A stretch of DNA of 64,000 bases from Callorhinus ursinus. Taxonomy: Eukaryota; Chordata; Mammalia; Carnivora; Otariidae. Under the pieces are notes generated by a model that was not told the DNA's origin, did no database searches, and saw nothing but the letters and a program-made list of their open reading frames with translations. The position numbers and the translations under genes are program-made. The stretch spans positions 7,552,122 to 7,616,121 of the forward strand of contig NW_020312968.1 of assembly GCF_003265705.1 (NCBI RefSeq). Reading direction: 5' to 3'. Below are positions 43,196-55,100 of this stretch, one piece after another; within the stretch, counting starts at the first letter, position 1; every line of letters starts with the position of its first letter.

Positions 43196-43555
43196 AAAGA
43201 GATACTGATTAACTTTGACTTTGTCAGCATATTTTAAATGTAAGAATGTATGCTAAAAATTAACAAAAGGCATAACTTCCAAACTGGAAAGTGAAAAGAA
43301 AGAAGTTTAAAAAATTGATCTATTTAATGAAAGCAGAAAGAAGAAAAACAGTAAGAATGAATAGTAAAAAAAAAAAAAAACAAAAAAAATACAAAGATGG
43401 TAGAAATTAATCCAAATACATCAATAATTATAATGCATAGATGCAGGTTATACTCACTTTTCTAATACTGGGTACAAAAATCAGTTTGAGATTAAAAAGT
43501 GAAATTTGTAAGAAGGTAGATCCTAAAAGTTCTTTTTGCAAGAAAAAATCATGTA

Positions 43556-43755
43556 GGGCGCCTGGGTGGCTCAGTCGGTTGAGCGGCTGCCTTCAGCTCA
43601 GGTCATGATCCTGGAGTCCCGGGATCGAGTCCCGCATCGGGCTCCCTGCTCAGCGAAGAGCCTGCTTCTCCCTCTAACCCTCCCCCCTCTCATGTACTCT
43701 CTCTCTCATTTTCACTCTCTCAAAATAAATAAATAAATCTTTAAAAAAAAGAAAA
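43556..43755 (+). mobile_element. SINEC, sense
   Basis: The target duplication AGAAAAAATCATGTA is perfect (43541-43555 / 43756-43770). Confidence 0.97.
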
Positions 43756-43779
43756 AGAAAAAATCATGTAACTATGTAT

Positions 43780-43880
43780 GGTGACTTGTGGCGATCATTT
43801 TGCAGTAAATACAAATACCGAATCATTATGTTGTACACCTGGAACTAATATAAGGTTATATGGCACTTATGCCTCAGTTT
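43780..43880 (+). repeat. L1MA-type 3' end
   Basis: ATCATTATGTTGTACACCTG, AACTAATATAAGGTTATATG and a terminal A-rich end give a sense L1 terminus. Confidence 0.75.
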
Positions 43881-44115
43881 AAAAACAGTAATAATTTTAC
43901 CCTATTTATAGATATACCTTAAACAAAAGGATTTGGAATGATCAAAATGAAAGGAGAGAAAATGATATACTAACTGAGAAATTTGATATAACAATATTAA
44001 TATTGAAAAATGTTTATATTAAGAGAATTCTAATAGGATATTAAGGAAGAAATTGAGTAGAGAACAAGAAAGAAAATACATAATGATAGGAGGTGGCCCT
44101 GATAGATAAAGAGGA

Positions 44116-44226
44116 GGGGGTGTCTGGCTGGCGCAGTGGGGAGAGCATAAGACTCTTGCTCTTGGGGTCATGAGTTTGAACCCCACCTTGGGGGTAGAGT
44201 TTACTTAAAAAAAAAAAAAAAAGAAA
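44116..44226 (+). mobile_element. Short SINEC variant, sense
   Basis: It has a tRNA-like head GGCTGGCGCAGTGGGGAGAG and ends GGTAGAGTTTACTT plus an A-run, without the CT-rich part. Flanks are GATAAAGAGGA / GACAAAGAGGA. Confidence 0.9.
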
Positions 44227-44775
44227 GACAAAGAGGAATATCTCTCTTAGAGACTGATAAGGAGCCAAATTAAGGAATCACCCTGATGAATCATCAAAGT
44301 AGGAAATAGGCACTCTCTTGTTCTCCAATTCAAGATCCGTGGTTCAGTTTGCTTTATAGTGGAGCCCACATATTTCCCCCATAAGTACATATTTTCAGTT
44401 CTCCAGACCACCACATGTTTTCTCATCTCTGGGCTTCATACACGCTTTGCTCTCTACCCAGATCTCTCCCCCACGACACAAATGACACAACCATTGGAGG
44501 ACTGGGCTGGGCCCTTTTCCCTATTGCAACACAGTGCTGGGCACACGATTTGCTTCTCGAGTGCTTAGCAGAAATGACATATGCAAGAAGGAAATGTGAC
44601 CACAGATGGGGGGTTTAATTTGACCTGAGGAATTGACTTCAAAGAGGAAGTGCCCTTTAAGAAGAATCTTGGAGAAAGAAAAAGGGCAGAGGTTGCTCCG
44701 GGTAAAGGAAGCAGTGTGAACAAATGTCCTGATGCTATCAGGGAATTTTGAGTAGTCAAATTTAGTGTAGCTGGA

Positions 44776-44789
44776 GTGTGTGTGTGTGT

Positions 44790-44821
<32 letters not shown>
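44776..44821. repeat. (TG)n microsatellite
   Basis: There are about 22 TG units with one TA interruption. Confidence 0.95.
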
Positions 44822-44984
44822 TAATGAAGGAGGGAGAAATGAAGCTGAAAATCAAGAGTGGGGTCACTACATAGAGCCTGGGATGCCATGCTAAAGAGTG
44901 TACACTTTTCCCTGCAGGTGGATGTATCCACGGAAGATATTTAAACAGTAGGATGATTGTGGTAGCTGTTAGAGCTATTCACTG

Positions 44985-45325
44985 AATATTTCCAGTATTT
45001 CCCAGTTCAAAGCCTCTATCGGGATTGTACTTCTCTGCCTGCCTTGAAGTTGGCATGGCCACAGAACTTATGTTGTTGACCAGTGCTAATGAGTGAACGT
45101 GACCCATGCCATTTTGGGGCAGAAACCCTAAGAGACGCTATCTGATTTGTCATTGAGCCTTTTCCTGCCTGAGCTACTATGGAAGCATGAGCTTTTGTCC
45201 TCGAGTGAGAATGACATAGAGAAGATCCTCAGCTCGCTTGTCACAGACACAAATAAGACATAAACCATTGTTTTAAGATACGGAGACATGGTGGTTGTTA
45301 TTGTAGCATAACCTTGCCTGTTTGG
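44985..45325 (+). repeat. Probable MaLR (MLT1-like) LTR
   Basis: The 3' part ACCATTGTTTTAAGATACGG and TTATTGTAGCATAACCTTGC matches the end of MLT1-type LTRs. Confidence 0.6.
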
Positions 45326-45339
45326 GCTATTATAGGTCT

Positions 45340-45361
45340 TTTGTTTTGTTTTGTTTTGTTT
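45340..45361. repeat. (TTTTG)n short repeat
   Basis: There are four to five TTTTG units. Confidence 0.9.
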
Positions 45362-45569
45362 CAGATGTAACACTTGTTAGACTTGGAGCCAAGAGAAAAA
45401 TTAGGAGACCGTTTCCAATGGGGTATTGGCAGGAGGGAGGGTGAAGAATTGTCTGAGCCTGAGGATAAGGACTGCATTGATTTTACTCATTTATGGGTTT
45501 CTGGTACCTGGCTCAGTTCCTGGAATGAAAGAAGGCGGTGTGTAATCCTTGTTTTCATGCTACCAAAAG

Positions 45570-45965
45570 GACTGTGCCGTGTTCCCCCAAAAGATCTGTT
45601 CAAGTCTTAATCCGCAATACCTTTGAATGTGACCTTATTTGGAGGTTGGGTGTTTGCAGATGTAATAAAGTTAAGGATCTTGGGATGAGATTACGCTACA
45701 TTTAGGATGGGCTCTAAATACCGTGACAGGTAGCCTTCTAAGAGGAAGGGGAGGAAGATTTGGCACAGAATACAGGGCAAAGGCCATGCGAAGCTGAGGG
45801 CAGGGACTAGAGTCATGTGACCACAAGCCAAGGAACGCCAAGGATTGCCAGCCGCCAGACAGCAGAGAAGAGGTAAGAAATGGGTTCTCCCTTCAGAGCC
45901 TCGAGAAGGTACCAACACGAGTGACAGCCTTGATTTTGGACTCCTGGCCTCTAGAACCACAGGGC
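45570..45965 (+). repeat. MaLR-type LTR fragment
   Basis: TGTGACCTTATTTGGAGGTT, TTTGCAGATGTAATAAAGTT, AAGCCAAGGAACGCCAAGGA and TTTTGGACTCCTGGCCTCTA occur in the familiar order of an ERVL-MaLR LTR. Confidence 0.8.
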
Positions 45966-46230
45966 TCAGGTAGGGAGAAAGAGCAAATGTTTGAATTCTG
46001 TTCACAAAAGTATACTTTCCAAAATTGCCGACAGCTTAGAGAAAAGAGAAAAAGCTTTCCTTAAATCTGGAAAAACGAAACATTAAAGAACCGCGATGTT
46101 TCAACTTGAATGATACCCAGGTCGACCCACCCACCCAAGCACGTTATTAATTGGCCTCTTTACATCAGGGAGGAGATCTTCAACTAAGGTGGAAATCAAG
46201 TACAGAAAGTCTAAGTCTGACGGAGTCCCT

Positions 46231-46390
46231 TTTCTCAGTTGGACCCAGTCTGACCCCAACCTTGCTCCAATTTCCGAGTCGCACCCAGGTCGGGATTAGT
46301 TTCCAAGTCGGACTCAGTCCGACCGATACCCGGTCTGGTTTCCAAGTCGGACCCAGTCTGACTCGGGCCAGTTTCCGGACTCAGTCCTGG
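46231..46390. repeat. Degenerate CpG-rich tandem array
   Basis: Four to five units of about 30-40 bp start TTTCC(A/G)AGTCG and carry GGAC(C/T)CAGTC(T/C)GAC. Reading one frame (46151-46435) gives a repeated FQVGPSLT-like motif, but there is no evidence that it is a gene. Confidence 0.75.
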
Positions 46391-46607
46391 AGAAAAATGC
46401 TTGGCGAGTCTGAAAGCTCCTCACAAAATGCGTGAAGCTGGGATGGGAAGGTGACCGCCAGAGCCAGCTGGAATGCAGTGAGCTGAAGGGCTTCAGCAGG
46501 TGGGTGGGTGGGCTTGCTCACTGCTCCCGGGACACGTGGTGGCGGTGGGGGGGGCTTGAAGAGGGTTGGGGGGCTCTCCTTCAGTTTCCTCTCCTGACAT
46601 GAGAACT

Positions 46608-46865
46608 GTTAAAAGATAAACTGAGGCACATGTAAAATTTTAAGACTTTATTTGAGCAAAAAGTGAGTCAAATCCAGCAGCCTTCACCTGCAAGTGGCTA
46701 GGCACGCTCCACCCAGAGCAGCTGGGGAGAGTTTCTTCTGGAGACAAGGTGGAAGCAAAGTAAGGAAATGATTGATTGGCTACAACTTAAAACCTAGTTG
46801 GCTGTGATCGGTGTTTTGATTTTGCAACCTTGAGGCAGAGACAGATCTTCCTGCACTTCAGATGG
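46608..46865 (-). repeat. Probable LTR fragment
   Basis: On the minus strand AATAAAGTCTTAAAATT lies shortly before an end in CTTTTAACA. It is similar in layout to 35576-36190 but a different sequence. Confidence 0.5.
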
Positions 46866-47348
46866 GGTTACATCTCCATAAACCCTTTGTAAGTTGAAAA
46901 TATCGTCTTAAGTTGAAAATGCATTTAGTACACCTAACCTAAGGAACACCATAGCTTAGCCTAGCCTGCCTTCAACATTCTCAGAACACATCAGCTTACA
47001 GTTGGGCAAAATCATCTAACACAAAGCCAATTTTATAGCCACGTTTTGAATATCTGATGTAATTTATTGACTACTGCACTGAAAATGAAAACCAGAATGG
47101 CTGAGTGGTTACAGACCAGTTATAAGCCTGTCTGTTATTTACCCTGGGTGATTGTGGGGCCGACTGGGGGCTGTGTGGCTTGATGCCCCTGCCCAGCTCA
47201 GGAGAGGGTATGGTACTGCATGCCGCTAAGCCAGGAAAAGATCCAAATTCGAAATTTGAAGTACAGTTTCTACTGAATATATGTCGCTTTTGCACCATCC
47301 TAAAGTAGGAAAATCTTACACCATAGGAAGTCAGGAACAGTCTGCATA
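46866..47348. repeat. Tigger-like DNA transposon relic
   Basis: GTAAGTTGAAAATATCG, TGCATTTAGTACACCTAAC, GGGCAAAATCATCTAACACA and, at the far end, TTCTACTGAATATATGTCGC then GTAGGAAAATCTTACACCA are characteristic. The two ends are roughly inverted (TTGTAAGTTGAAAAT versus GGAAAATCTTACACCA). Confidence 0.65.
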
Positions 47349-47639
47349 GGCTGAGATTTTGGTTTGCTTACGTAAGCTGCTACGACATTAGAGTCCCATT
47401 AATCAATGGCCTCCCTATTTAATTAAAATTTAATGGAAGCCAGGGTTCTCAATGCTGGGCAGGTGTTCTTTACTGTCCGTTACACATTCCCAAGCACCAA
47501 CCCTCTCCTCCATCCCCTGTCTCTGTATTCTGCCTTCCAACAATCATACCTGTTTCTTGTCATTTCATTTTGCTTTGCTTTGTTTTTGTCCCCTGTTGGG
47601 TCAAGTTTGGCTTGTTCCGCAGAAATAACAAATGCCTGA

Positions 47640-48290
47640 ATGATTCCCCTTCTTCAGAGCTCTGGGGTGAGGTAAAGCTACAGATGTTTATGAGTGGTGA
47701 CAATCCCCGTTGGCGGATGTAGGCGCAATACTTTTGTTTGGAAATGGGCTATCCTGAATGATGCCAGCCGAAAGGGGATTTCAGGAATTTGCTTTCATGT
47801 CGATCATTCATTTAAACACATTGAAGAATGGCCCCCACTTTCTTTAGCTTTCATAAGCCCTTAGAAGGCCCAAATTCTCTTGTGCAGTCTGAGAATATTT
47901 TTTTTTTTCTTTCTTTCATCTGGGTTGGCGGGGTTTGGGGGAGTGGAAGACAATTGTTCAAAGGGAAGCTCTTTATTCATTCTGACTCTCAAATCTGTTT
48001 CATAGGAAATTTTCCATAGGAATTCTAGGAAGAGAAACAAATGACTTAGGCTGAGAGCCACATTTGCTCCATGAAACATTCCAGCAGCTCAGTCTGTGGC
48101 CAGTGGGGCAGCCAAAGCCTACGGAATTTCAAGGAACGCAGCACTTTTTTAAAAATTGGAGCCCGCTGTCTGGCCACAGTGCTAATTGTTTCACAATAGC
48201 CACTTGGTCTATAGTGTTATGGGGACGTCAATGGTTTCTTTTGTCTGAAACAGTTTAACTCCTAGTGCTTATTCAGAAAGGTTACAACTA
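47640..48290. other. Repeat-free intergenic sequence, candidate regulatory
   Basis: No repeat is recognised. A 10-bp inverted pair CTGTGGCCAG (48094-48103) and CTGGCCACAG (48170-48179) is present. Confidence 0.4.
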
Positions 48291-48488
48291 GGGCGCCTGG
48301 GTGGCTCAGTTGTTAAGTGTCTGCCTCCGGCTCAGGTCATGATCCTAGGGTCCTGGGATCGAGCCCCGCATCGGGCTCCCTGCTCGGCGGGGAGCCTGCT
48401 TCTCCCTCTCCCACTCCCCCTGCTTGTGTTCCCTCTCTCGCTGTCTCTCTTTCTGTCAAATAAATAAATAAAATCTTAAAAAAAACAA
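48291..48488 (+). mobile_element. SINEC, sense
   Basis: The CCACTCCCCCTGCTTGTG subtype is present, near consensus. Flanks are around AAAGGTTACAAC / AAAGGATACGGG. Confidence 0.95.
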
Positions 48489-49276
48489 AAGGATACGGGA
48501 ATAGAGCTTGAGAAAGTAATCGTGGGCACCAATATCCCCTTTCATTGTAAGTCGCTTCCTTTTCCCTGCTTCTGTAGTGGGGCGATACCAAATGCTTGAC
48601 TTGTCCTGGGGTTCTCTTTTCCTAGGGAAGGCCGTGGTGTAACAGGGGGCGGTGGACACCGGAATGCTGAAGCCCAACAGCTGGCTTGGGAAACAGGAGT
48701 GTAAATGGAGGCTGGTGGTGATTTGAACAAAGCCCAAACATGCCTGGGGTTAGCTTGATTTACCAGAATTAGCAGAACCTGGAAAAGAACCAAGCTGTGG
48801 AGCCTTTGTTTGGAAAGTTTTGTAGGATAAAGGCTAGTTGGATTTCAATAAAGCTCTTCCATCAGGATTTCGAAACAAAACATTGAAAAAGAACAGAGGG
48901 TGTCTCTATCTTTCCTTCCTACTGGCCAGGTTTGAGTTCCACGACTAGTGAGTTGGAAGAGATGCAGTCAGTGTCTTTGAACAACCCAAGAATCTATTTC
49001 GCCCTGGAACCTAGAACACCCTGGGCTTGGATTTATTTCCATCGCATAAGGCAAAAGCTAATTAGTTAATTTTTCCTGATTTTTTATTGTGGTTGAATAT
49101 AAATTGAAGGCAATGTTAAGTTGACACAGAAAGGATAAGTGACCTAAAAATGGCTGTACTGAGGTGTGGCCATCCACTTTCGATTTCTAGCTTCCTTCCC
49201 CAGCATGGTCACCAGAGGCAGTTTGAGTCTCAGTATCCTTTTCTGTGCAATGGTAGTACTAAAAATACCAATTTTA
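48489..49276. other. Repeat-free intergenic sequence
   Basis: No gene or repeat is recognised. It continues the repeat-poor stretch on the other side of the SINE. Confidence 0.45.
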
Positions 49277-49480
49277 TTTTATTTTTTAAAGATTTTATTA
49301 TTAGAGAGAGAGAGAGAGAGAGAGCACAAGGTGGGGCGGGGGGGCAGGGCGGGCAGAGGCAGAGGGAGAAGCAGACTCCTTGCTGAGCAGGGAGCCTGAT
49401 GCGGGGCTCAATTCCCGGACGCTGGGATCATGACTTGAGCTGAAGGCAGACGCTTAACCGACTCAGCCACCCAGGCGCCC
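49277..49480 (-). mobile_element. SINEC, antisense
   Basis: Duplication CTAAAAATACCAATTTTA / CTAAAAATAGCAGTTTTA flanks it. The middle has an unusual G-rich stretch (GTGGGGCGGGGGGGCAGGGC). Confidence 0.95.
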
Positions 49481-49689
49481 CTAAAAATAGCAGTTTTAAA
49501 ATAAGTCAAGTGAAAAACTGCCTGTAAATGTAAACTATGACATTCTCATGATTTTGTATGAGTCTATGCCCTAAATTCTGTGGTCTCCCCCAACACATAA
49601 TTTCGTCTTTGTGGAGACGGAGCATACATACATGACACCCAGTTAGTATGTGTGTCCAAGTATCATCGTTATGTTCTATAGCAGCAGCA

Positions 49690-49880
49690 GGCCGACTATA
49701 GCTCACACGCCTCTTTTCCTAAATAAAGTTTTATTGAAACGCGGCTACCCTCATTGTTGACTATGGCTGCTTTTTTTGCTACCATAACAGGTTAGTAGTT
49801 GTGAGAGACCTTCTGGCCCATAAAACCCCACATACTTACTAACTGGCCTTTTATGGAGAAAATTTGCTAACCACTGCTTT
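49690..49880. repeat. hAT-type nonautonomous relic
   Basis: AAATAAAGTTTTATTGAAAC, GACTATGGCTGC and AAATTTGCTAACCACTG match the same family as 30596-30790. Confidence 0.7.
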
Positions 49881-50535
49881 ACCTCCAGACTTCTTTACTT
49901 TCCCGTACACGATGGATCCATGAATTCTTCTAGAACCATATGTCTCCAAGTATGTTCCAGGGAACACTCATTCTATGAGCTGCTCCTTCCTGGTTTAGGA
50001 AGTTCGGAAAATAGAAATGAATAACATACATGGTGAAGTTTGGCAGTTAAAAAGCAACTGTATAATTTTGATTCAGTATTTGCAAATTCATTTGACATTT
50101 TAATAATAGTAATTTTTTTATTACCAATTAATAATGTTTTATAGAAGGAAGCTTCCTCAGACACAGCTTAGGAAATATGGATAACAGAATTGATTTTGCA
50201 TGCTAACTCCAGTAAAATGGAAGCGACTAGCCAGAGCATTGCACAGAGAAGGGTCACGAGGTACTGCCAAGGGACTGTGGGAGGAATACAGCAATCTTAC
50301 CTAGATCAGCCATGTATCTGTGATAGCATTTGTCAGCACTTGTTTAGGTCTTACTCAAACTACACTACAGTGATGGTCTATACCGTTTCTACCTCTGATC
50401 CCTGCTGCACATGAGATGTGACTTCAAAGATGCTCTTCTTGGGTGGCTTATGATCTAGTGATGAGGAAATTTCACAAAGAGTTACGGGGAGAGTACTTGT
50501 CTTATCTTCCAGGAGAAGTGCTTGGAAGATGAAAT
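49881..50535. other. Unassigned intergenic sequence
   Basis: I see no gene, RNA or repeat here. Confidence 0.5.
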
Positions 50536-50821
50536 TCAATTGGTCCTACAGATGCAGACTTGATTACTATACATCATTCCGCTTCTGATATTCCCATTAC
50601 ACTTACTACACTTCTTGTAATTGGTGCACAGCCCTTCCATATTCTGTTTTTATTCAGTCCTCATTCTTTTTGTTTTTCAGATTTTGAAGTTCCTATTGAC
50701 ATTTGCACAAACCTAGAGATTCTTTCTTCAGCCGTTTCTGGTCTACAAACAGGCTCATTGAAGGCGTTTTTCATTTCTGTTACAGTGGTTAGCATTTCTT
50801 TTTTTTTTTTTTTAATAGATT

Positions 50822-51030
50822 GCCATGACTTTTTTTTTTTTTAAGATTTTATTTATTTATTTGACAGAGAGAGATACAGCGAGAGAGGGAACACAAGCAG
50901 GGGGAGTGGGAGAGGGAGAAGCAGACTCCCTGCTAAGCAGGGAGCCCGATGCAGGGCTCGATCCCAGGACCCTGGGATCATGACCTGAGCCGAAGGCAGA
51001 TGCTTAATGACTGAGCCACCCAGGTGCCCC
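50822..51030 (-). mobile_element. SINEC, antisense, in the older L1
   Basis: The copy has a long poly-T and is close to consensus. A second T-run with TAGATTGCCATGAC precedes it. Flanking TAGCATT(T)CTTTTT repeats lie near 50789 and 51031. Confidence 0.93.
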
Positions 51031-51241
51031 TAGCATTCTTTTTGATTCTTTTTTAGAATTCCCATCTCTATGGTTACCCATCTATTCTTGTATGTTTTCA
51101 ATTTTGTCCATTAGAGCCTCAGGCATATTGATCACAGTGGTTTTAAATTCCCGGTCTTGTAATAACAGACCTAATAATAGTTTTCATTCCTGGCATATCT
51201 GAGTCTGGTTCTGATGCTTGTTCTGTCTCTTCAAACTGTTT

Positions 51242-51266
51242 TTTGTTTGTTTGTTTGTTTGTTTTT
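51242..51266. repeat. (GTTT)n short repeat
   Basis: There are about six GTTT units inside the older L1. Confidence 0.9.
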
Positions 51267-51993
51267 GCTTTAGCATGTTTTGTGGCTCTTTTGTTAAAAG
51301 CTAGACATGATGTACTGGGTTAAAAAAAAACTCTAGTAAATAGATCTTTAGTAATGTGGTGGTGAGGTATGGGAGGCGGGGAAGTGTTTGATAGTCCTAG
51401 GATTAGGTCTCAGTCTTTTAGTGAGCCTGTGCCTCCACACTGTCAACTTCACACATGCTTCTTCCTCCCCTGCCCCTCCCACTTAGGTGGGGCAGGATGG
51501 GAGTGGGCTCTAGTTGGAGAGTTCCCATCCCAGAAATGGGTTAGGCTCTGATAAAATCCCAGCAGGTTAGGCTCTCTTGAGAGCAGGTCTTGTTAAGAAG
51601 AACAGAATTCTCTAGAGTATTTCAAAATGGATCCTTTTCCCCTTCTGGAAGCAGGAGAGGATTTTTCTCTGATACTCACTGTCTACTTGTCTGCACTGAG
51701 CCTCCAGCAATTTGTCAATTACTCTGAGGTTTCCTCCCCTGGTACTGGTTGCAATGGAGGTTTCTGCTGTGATTCTGTGTGTGTTCAGTTGTTGATCTTC
51801 AGTTTATTCAGCTTTTAACTCATTGTTAGGATGGAATGACAGCCTCCAAGCTCTTTTTTTTTTAAATTTTATTATGTTATGTTAGTCACCATACAATACA
51901 TCATTAGTTTTTGATGTGGTGATCCACAATCCATTGTTTCCGTATAACACCCAGTGCTCCATGCAGTACGTGCCCTCCTTAATACCCATCACC

Positions 51994-52093
51994 NNNNNNN
52001 NNNNNNNNNNNNNNNNNNNNNNNNNNNNNNNNNNNNNNNNNNNNNNNNNNNNNNNNNNNNNNNNNNNNNNNNNNNNNNNNNNNNNNNNNNNNN
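51994..52093. other. Assembly gap (100 N)
   Basis: Exactly 100 Ns lie in the L1 3' UTR, between the 3' terminal part and the ORF2 stop. The round number suggests a placeholder and not a measured length. Confidence 0.99.
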
Positions 52094-52149
52094 CTGATTT
52101 CTCCCCTTCGTTTTTCCCTTCCTTCTCCTAACGTCCTCCACGCTGTTCC

Positions 52150-55100
52150 TTATGTTCCACAAATAAGTGAAACCATCTGATAATTGACTTTCTCTGCTTG
52201 ACTTATTTCACTTAGCATAACCTCCTCCAGTCCCATCCATGTTGATGTAAAAGTTGGGTATTCGTCCTTTCTGGTGGCTGAGTACTATTCCATTGTATAT
52301 ATGGACCACATCTTCTTCATCCATTCATCTGCTGAAGGGCATCTCGGCTCTTTCCGCAGTTTGGCTATTGTGGACATTGCTGCTATGAACGTTGGGGTGC
52401 ATATGGCCCTTCTTTTCACTACATCTGTGTCTTTGGGGCAAATACCCAGAAGTGCAATTGCTGGGTCACAGGGTAGCTCTATTTTTAATTTTTTGAGGCA
52501 CCTCCACACTGTTTTCCAAAGTGGCTGTACCAACTTACATTCCCACCAACAGTGTAGGAGGGTTTCCCTTTCTCCACAACCTCTCCAACATTTGTTGTTT
52601 CTTGTCTTGTCCATTTTTGCCATTCTAACTGGTGTAAGGTGGTACCTCAATGTGGTTTTGATTTGAATTTCCCTGATGGCTAATGATGAACATTTTTTCA
52701 TGTGTCTGTTAGCCATTTGTATGTCTTCTTCAGAGAAGTGTCTTTTCATATCTTCTGCCCACTTTTTGACTTGATTATTTGTTTTTTGGGTGTCGAGTTT
52801 GAGAATTTCTTTATAGATCTTGTATACCAGCCCCTTTATCTGTAGTGTCCTTTGCAAATATCTTCTCCCATTCTGTGGGTTGCCTCTTTGTTTTGTTGAC
52901 TGTTTCCTTTGCTCTGCAGAAGCTTTTTATCTTCATGAAGTCCCAAAAGTTCATTTTTGCTTTTGTCTCACTAGTCTTTGGAGCTGTATCTTGAAAGAAG
53001 TTGCTGTGGCCGATGTCAAAGAGGTTACTGCCTATGTTCTTCTCTAGGATTTTGATGGATTCCTGTCTCACATTGAGGTCTTTCATCCACTTTGAGTTTA
53101 TCTTTGTGAATGGTGTTAAGAGAATGGTCGAGTTTCATTCTTCAGCATGTGGTTGTCCAATTTTCCCAGCACCATTTATTGAAGAGACTGTCTTTTTCCC
53201 ATTGCATATTTTTTCCTGCTTTGTCAACGATTATTTGACCATAGAGTTGAGGGTCCATATCTGGGCTCTCTGTTCTGTTCCATTGGTCTATATGTCTGTT
53301 TTTGTGCCAGTACCATGCTGTCTTGGGGATCACTGCTTTGTAATATAGCTTGAAATTGGGCATCGTGATGCCCCCAGCTTTGGTTTTCTTTTTCAACACT
53401 TCCTTGGCAATTCGGGGTCTTTTCTGATTCCATACAAATTTTAGGATTGTTTGTTCCAGCACTTTGAAAAATGTCATTGGAGTTTTGATCGGGATGGCAT
53501 TGAAGGTATAGATTGCTCTGGGTAGCACAGACATTTTAACAATGTTTATTCTTCCGATCCATGAGCATGGAATATTTTTCCATCTCTTTGTGTCTTCTTC
53601 AATTTCTTTCATGAGTGTTTTGTAGTTCCTAGGGTATAGATCCTTTACCTCTTTGGTTAGGTTTATTCCGAGGTATCTTTTGGTTTTTGGTGCTATTGTA
53701 AATGGAATCGTTTCTCTAATTTCTCTTTCTACAGTTGCGTTGTTAGTGTATAAGAAAGCAACTGATTTCTGTGCATTGATTTTGTATCCTGCCACATTAC
53801 TGAATTGCTGTGTGAGTTCTAGTAGTTTGGGGGTGGAGTCTTTCGGGCTTTCCACATAAAGTATCATGTCGTCTGCGAAAAGAGAGAGTTTGACTTCTTT
53901 GCCAATTTGAATATCTTTTATTTCTTTTTGTTGTCTGATTGCTGTTGCTAGGACTTCTAGTACTATGTTGAACAATAGTGGCGGGAGTGGGCATCCTTGA
54001 TGTGTTCCTGATCTTAAGGGAAAGGCTCTCAGCTTTTCCCCATTGAGGATGATATTCGCTGTGGGTTTTTCATAGATGGATTTTATGAACTTGAGGAATG
54101 TTCCCTCTATCTCTATACTCTGGGAGTTTTAATCAGGAAAGAATGTTGTATTTTGTCAAATGCTTTTTCTGCATCAATTGAGAGGACCATATGGTTCTTC
54201 TCCTTCCTCTTATTAATGTGTTCTATCACATTGATTGATTTGCGAATGTTGAACCACACTTGCATCCCGGGGATAAATCCCACTTGGTCGTGGTGGATGA
54301 TCCTTTTAATGTATTGTTGGATCCTATTAGCTAGGATTTTGTTGAGGATTTTGGAATCCATCTTCATCAGGGATATCGGTCTGAAATTCTCCTTTTTGAT
54401 GGGGTCTTTGCCTGGTTTGGGGATTAAGGTAATGCTGGCCTCATAGAATGAGTTTGGAAGGTTTCCTTCTGTTTCTATTTTTTGAAACAGCTTCAGTAGA
54501 ATAGATATTATTTCTTCTTTGAATGTTTGGTAGAATTCCCCAGGGAATCCATCAGGCCCTGGACTCTTGTTTTTTGGGAGGTTTTTGATCACTGCTTCAA
54601 TCTCGTTACTGGTTATTGGCCTATTCAGGTTGTCAATTTCTTCCTCTTTCAGTCTTGGCAGCTTATAGGGTCCAGGAAGGCCTCCATTTCATCCAGATTG
54701 CTCAGTTTATTGGCATATAGTTGTTGATAATAATTTCTAATAATTGTTTCTATTTCCTGGTGTTAGTCATGACCTCTCCCCTTTTATTCATAATTTTATT
54801 AATTTGGGTCCTTTCTCTTTTCTTTTGGATAAGTCTGGCCAGTGGTTTATTGATCTTATTAATTCTTTCAAAGAACCAGCTTTTAGTTTCGTTGATCTGA
54901 TCTCCTGTGTTTCTGGTTTCTAATTCATTGATCTCTGCTTTAATTTAATTATTTCTCTTCTACTGTGTGGCTTAGGCATCGTTTGTTGCTTTTTCTCTAG
55001 TTCTTTAAGGTGTAGAGTTAGTTGATGAATTCGGGGTTTTTCTGTTTTTTTTGAGTGAGGCTTGGATGGCTATGTATTTCCCCCTTAGGACCGCCTTTGC

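Larger units (their letters stand above)
50540..51856 (-). mobile_element. Older L1, 5' UTR and ORF1 start (host of nested L1)
   Basis: The minus strand carries L1 5' UTR sequence (51050-51856: GCTAGACATGATGTACTGGG, TAGGTCTCAGTCTTTTAGTG, on the + strand). An ORF1 remnant includes an AEERIS motif (around 50720). It continues after the younger insertion at 57826-57905 (TACGTGCCAGACTGGAAACT). A SINE interrupts it. Confidence 0.8.

Noticed and set aside
44776..44821. His/Thr-rich ORF segment on the minus strand
   Set aside because: It comes from the (TG)n microsatellite.
46151..46435. 94-codon ORF with repeated FQVG(P/L)SLT-like motifs
   Set aside because: The motif simply reflects the underlying DNA tandem array. 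No splice, promoter or homology support.
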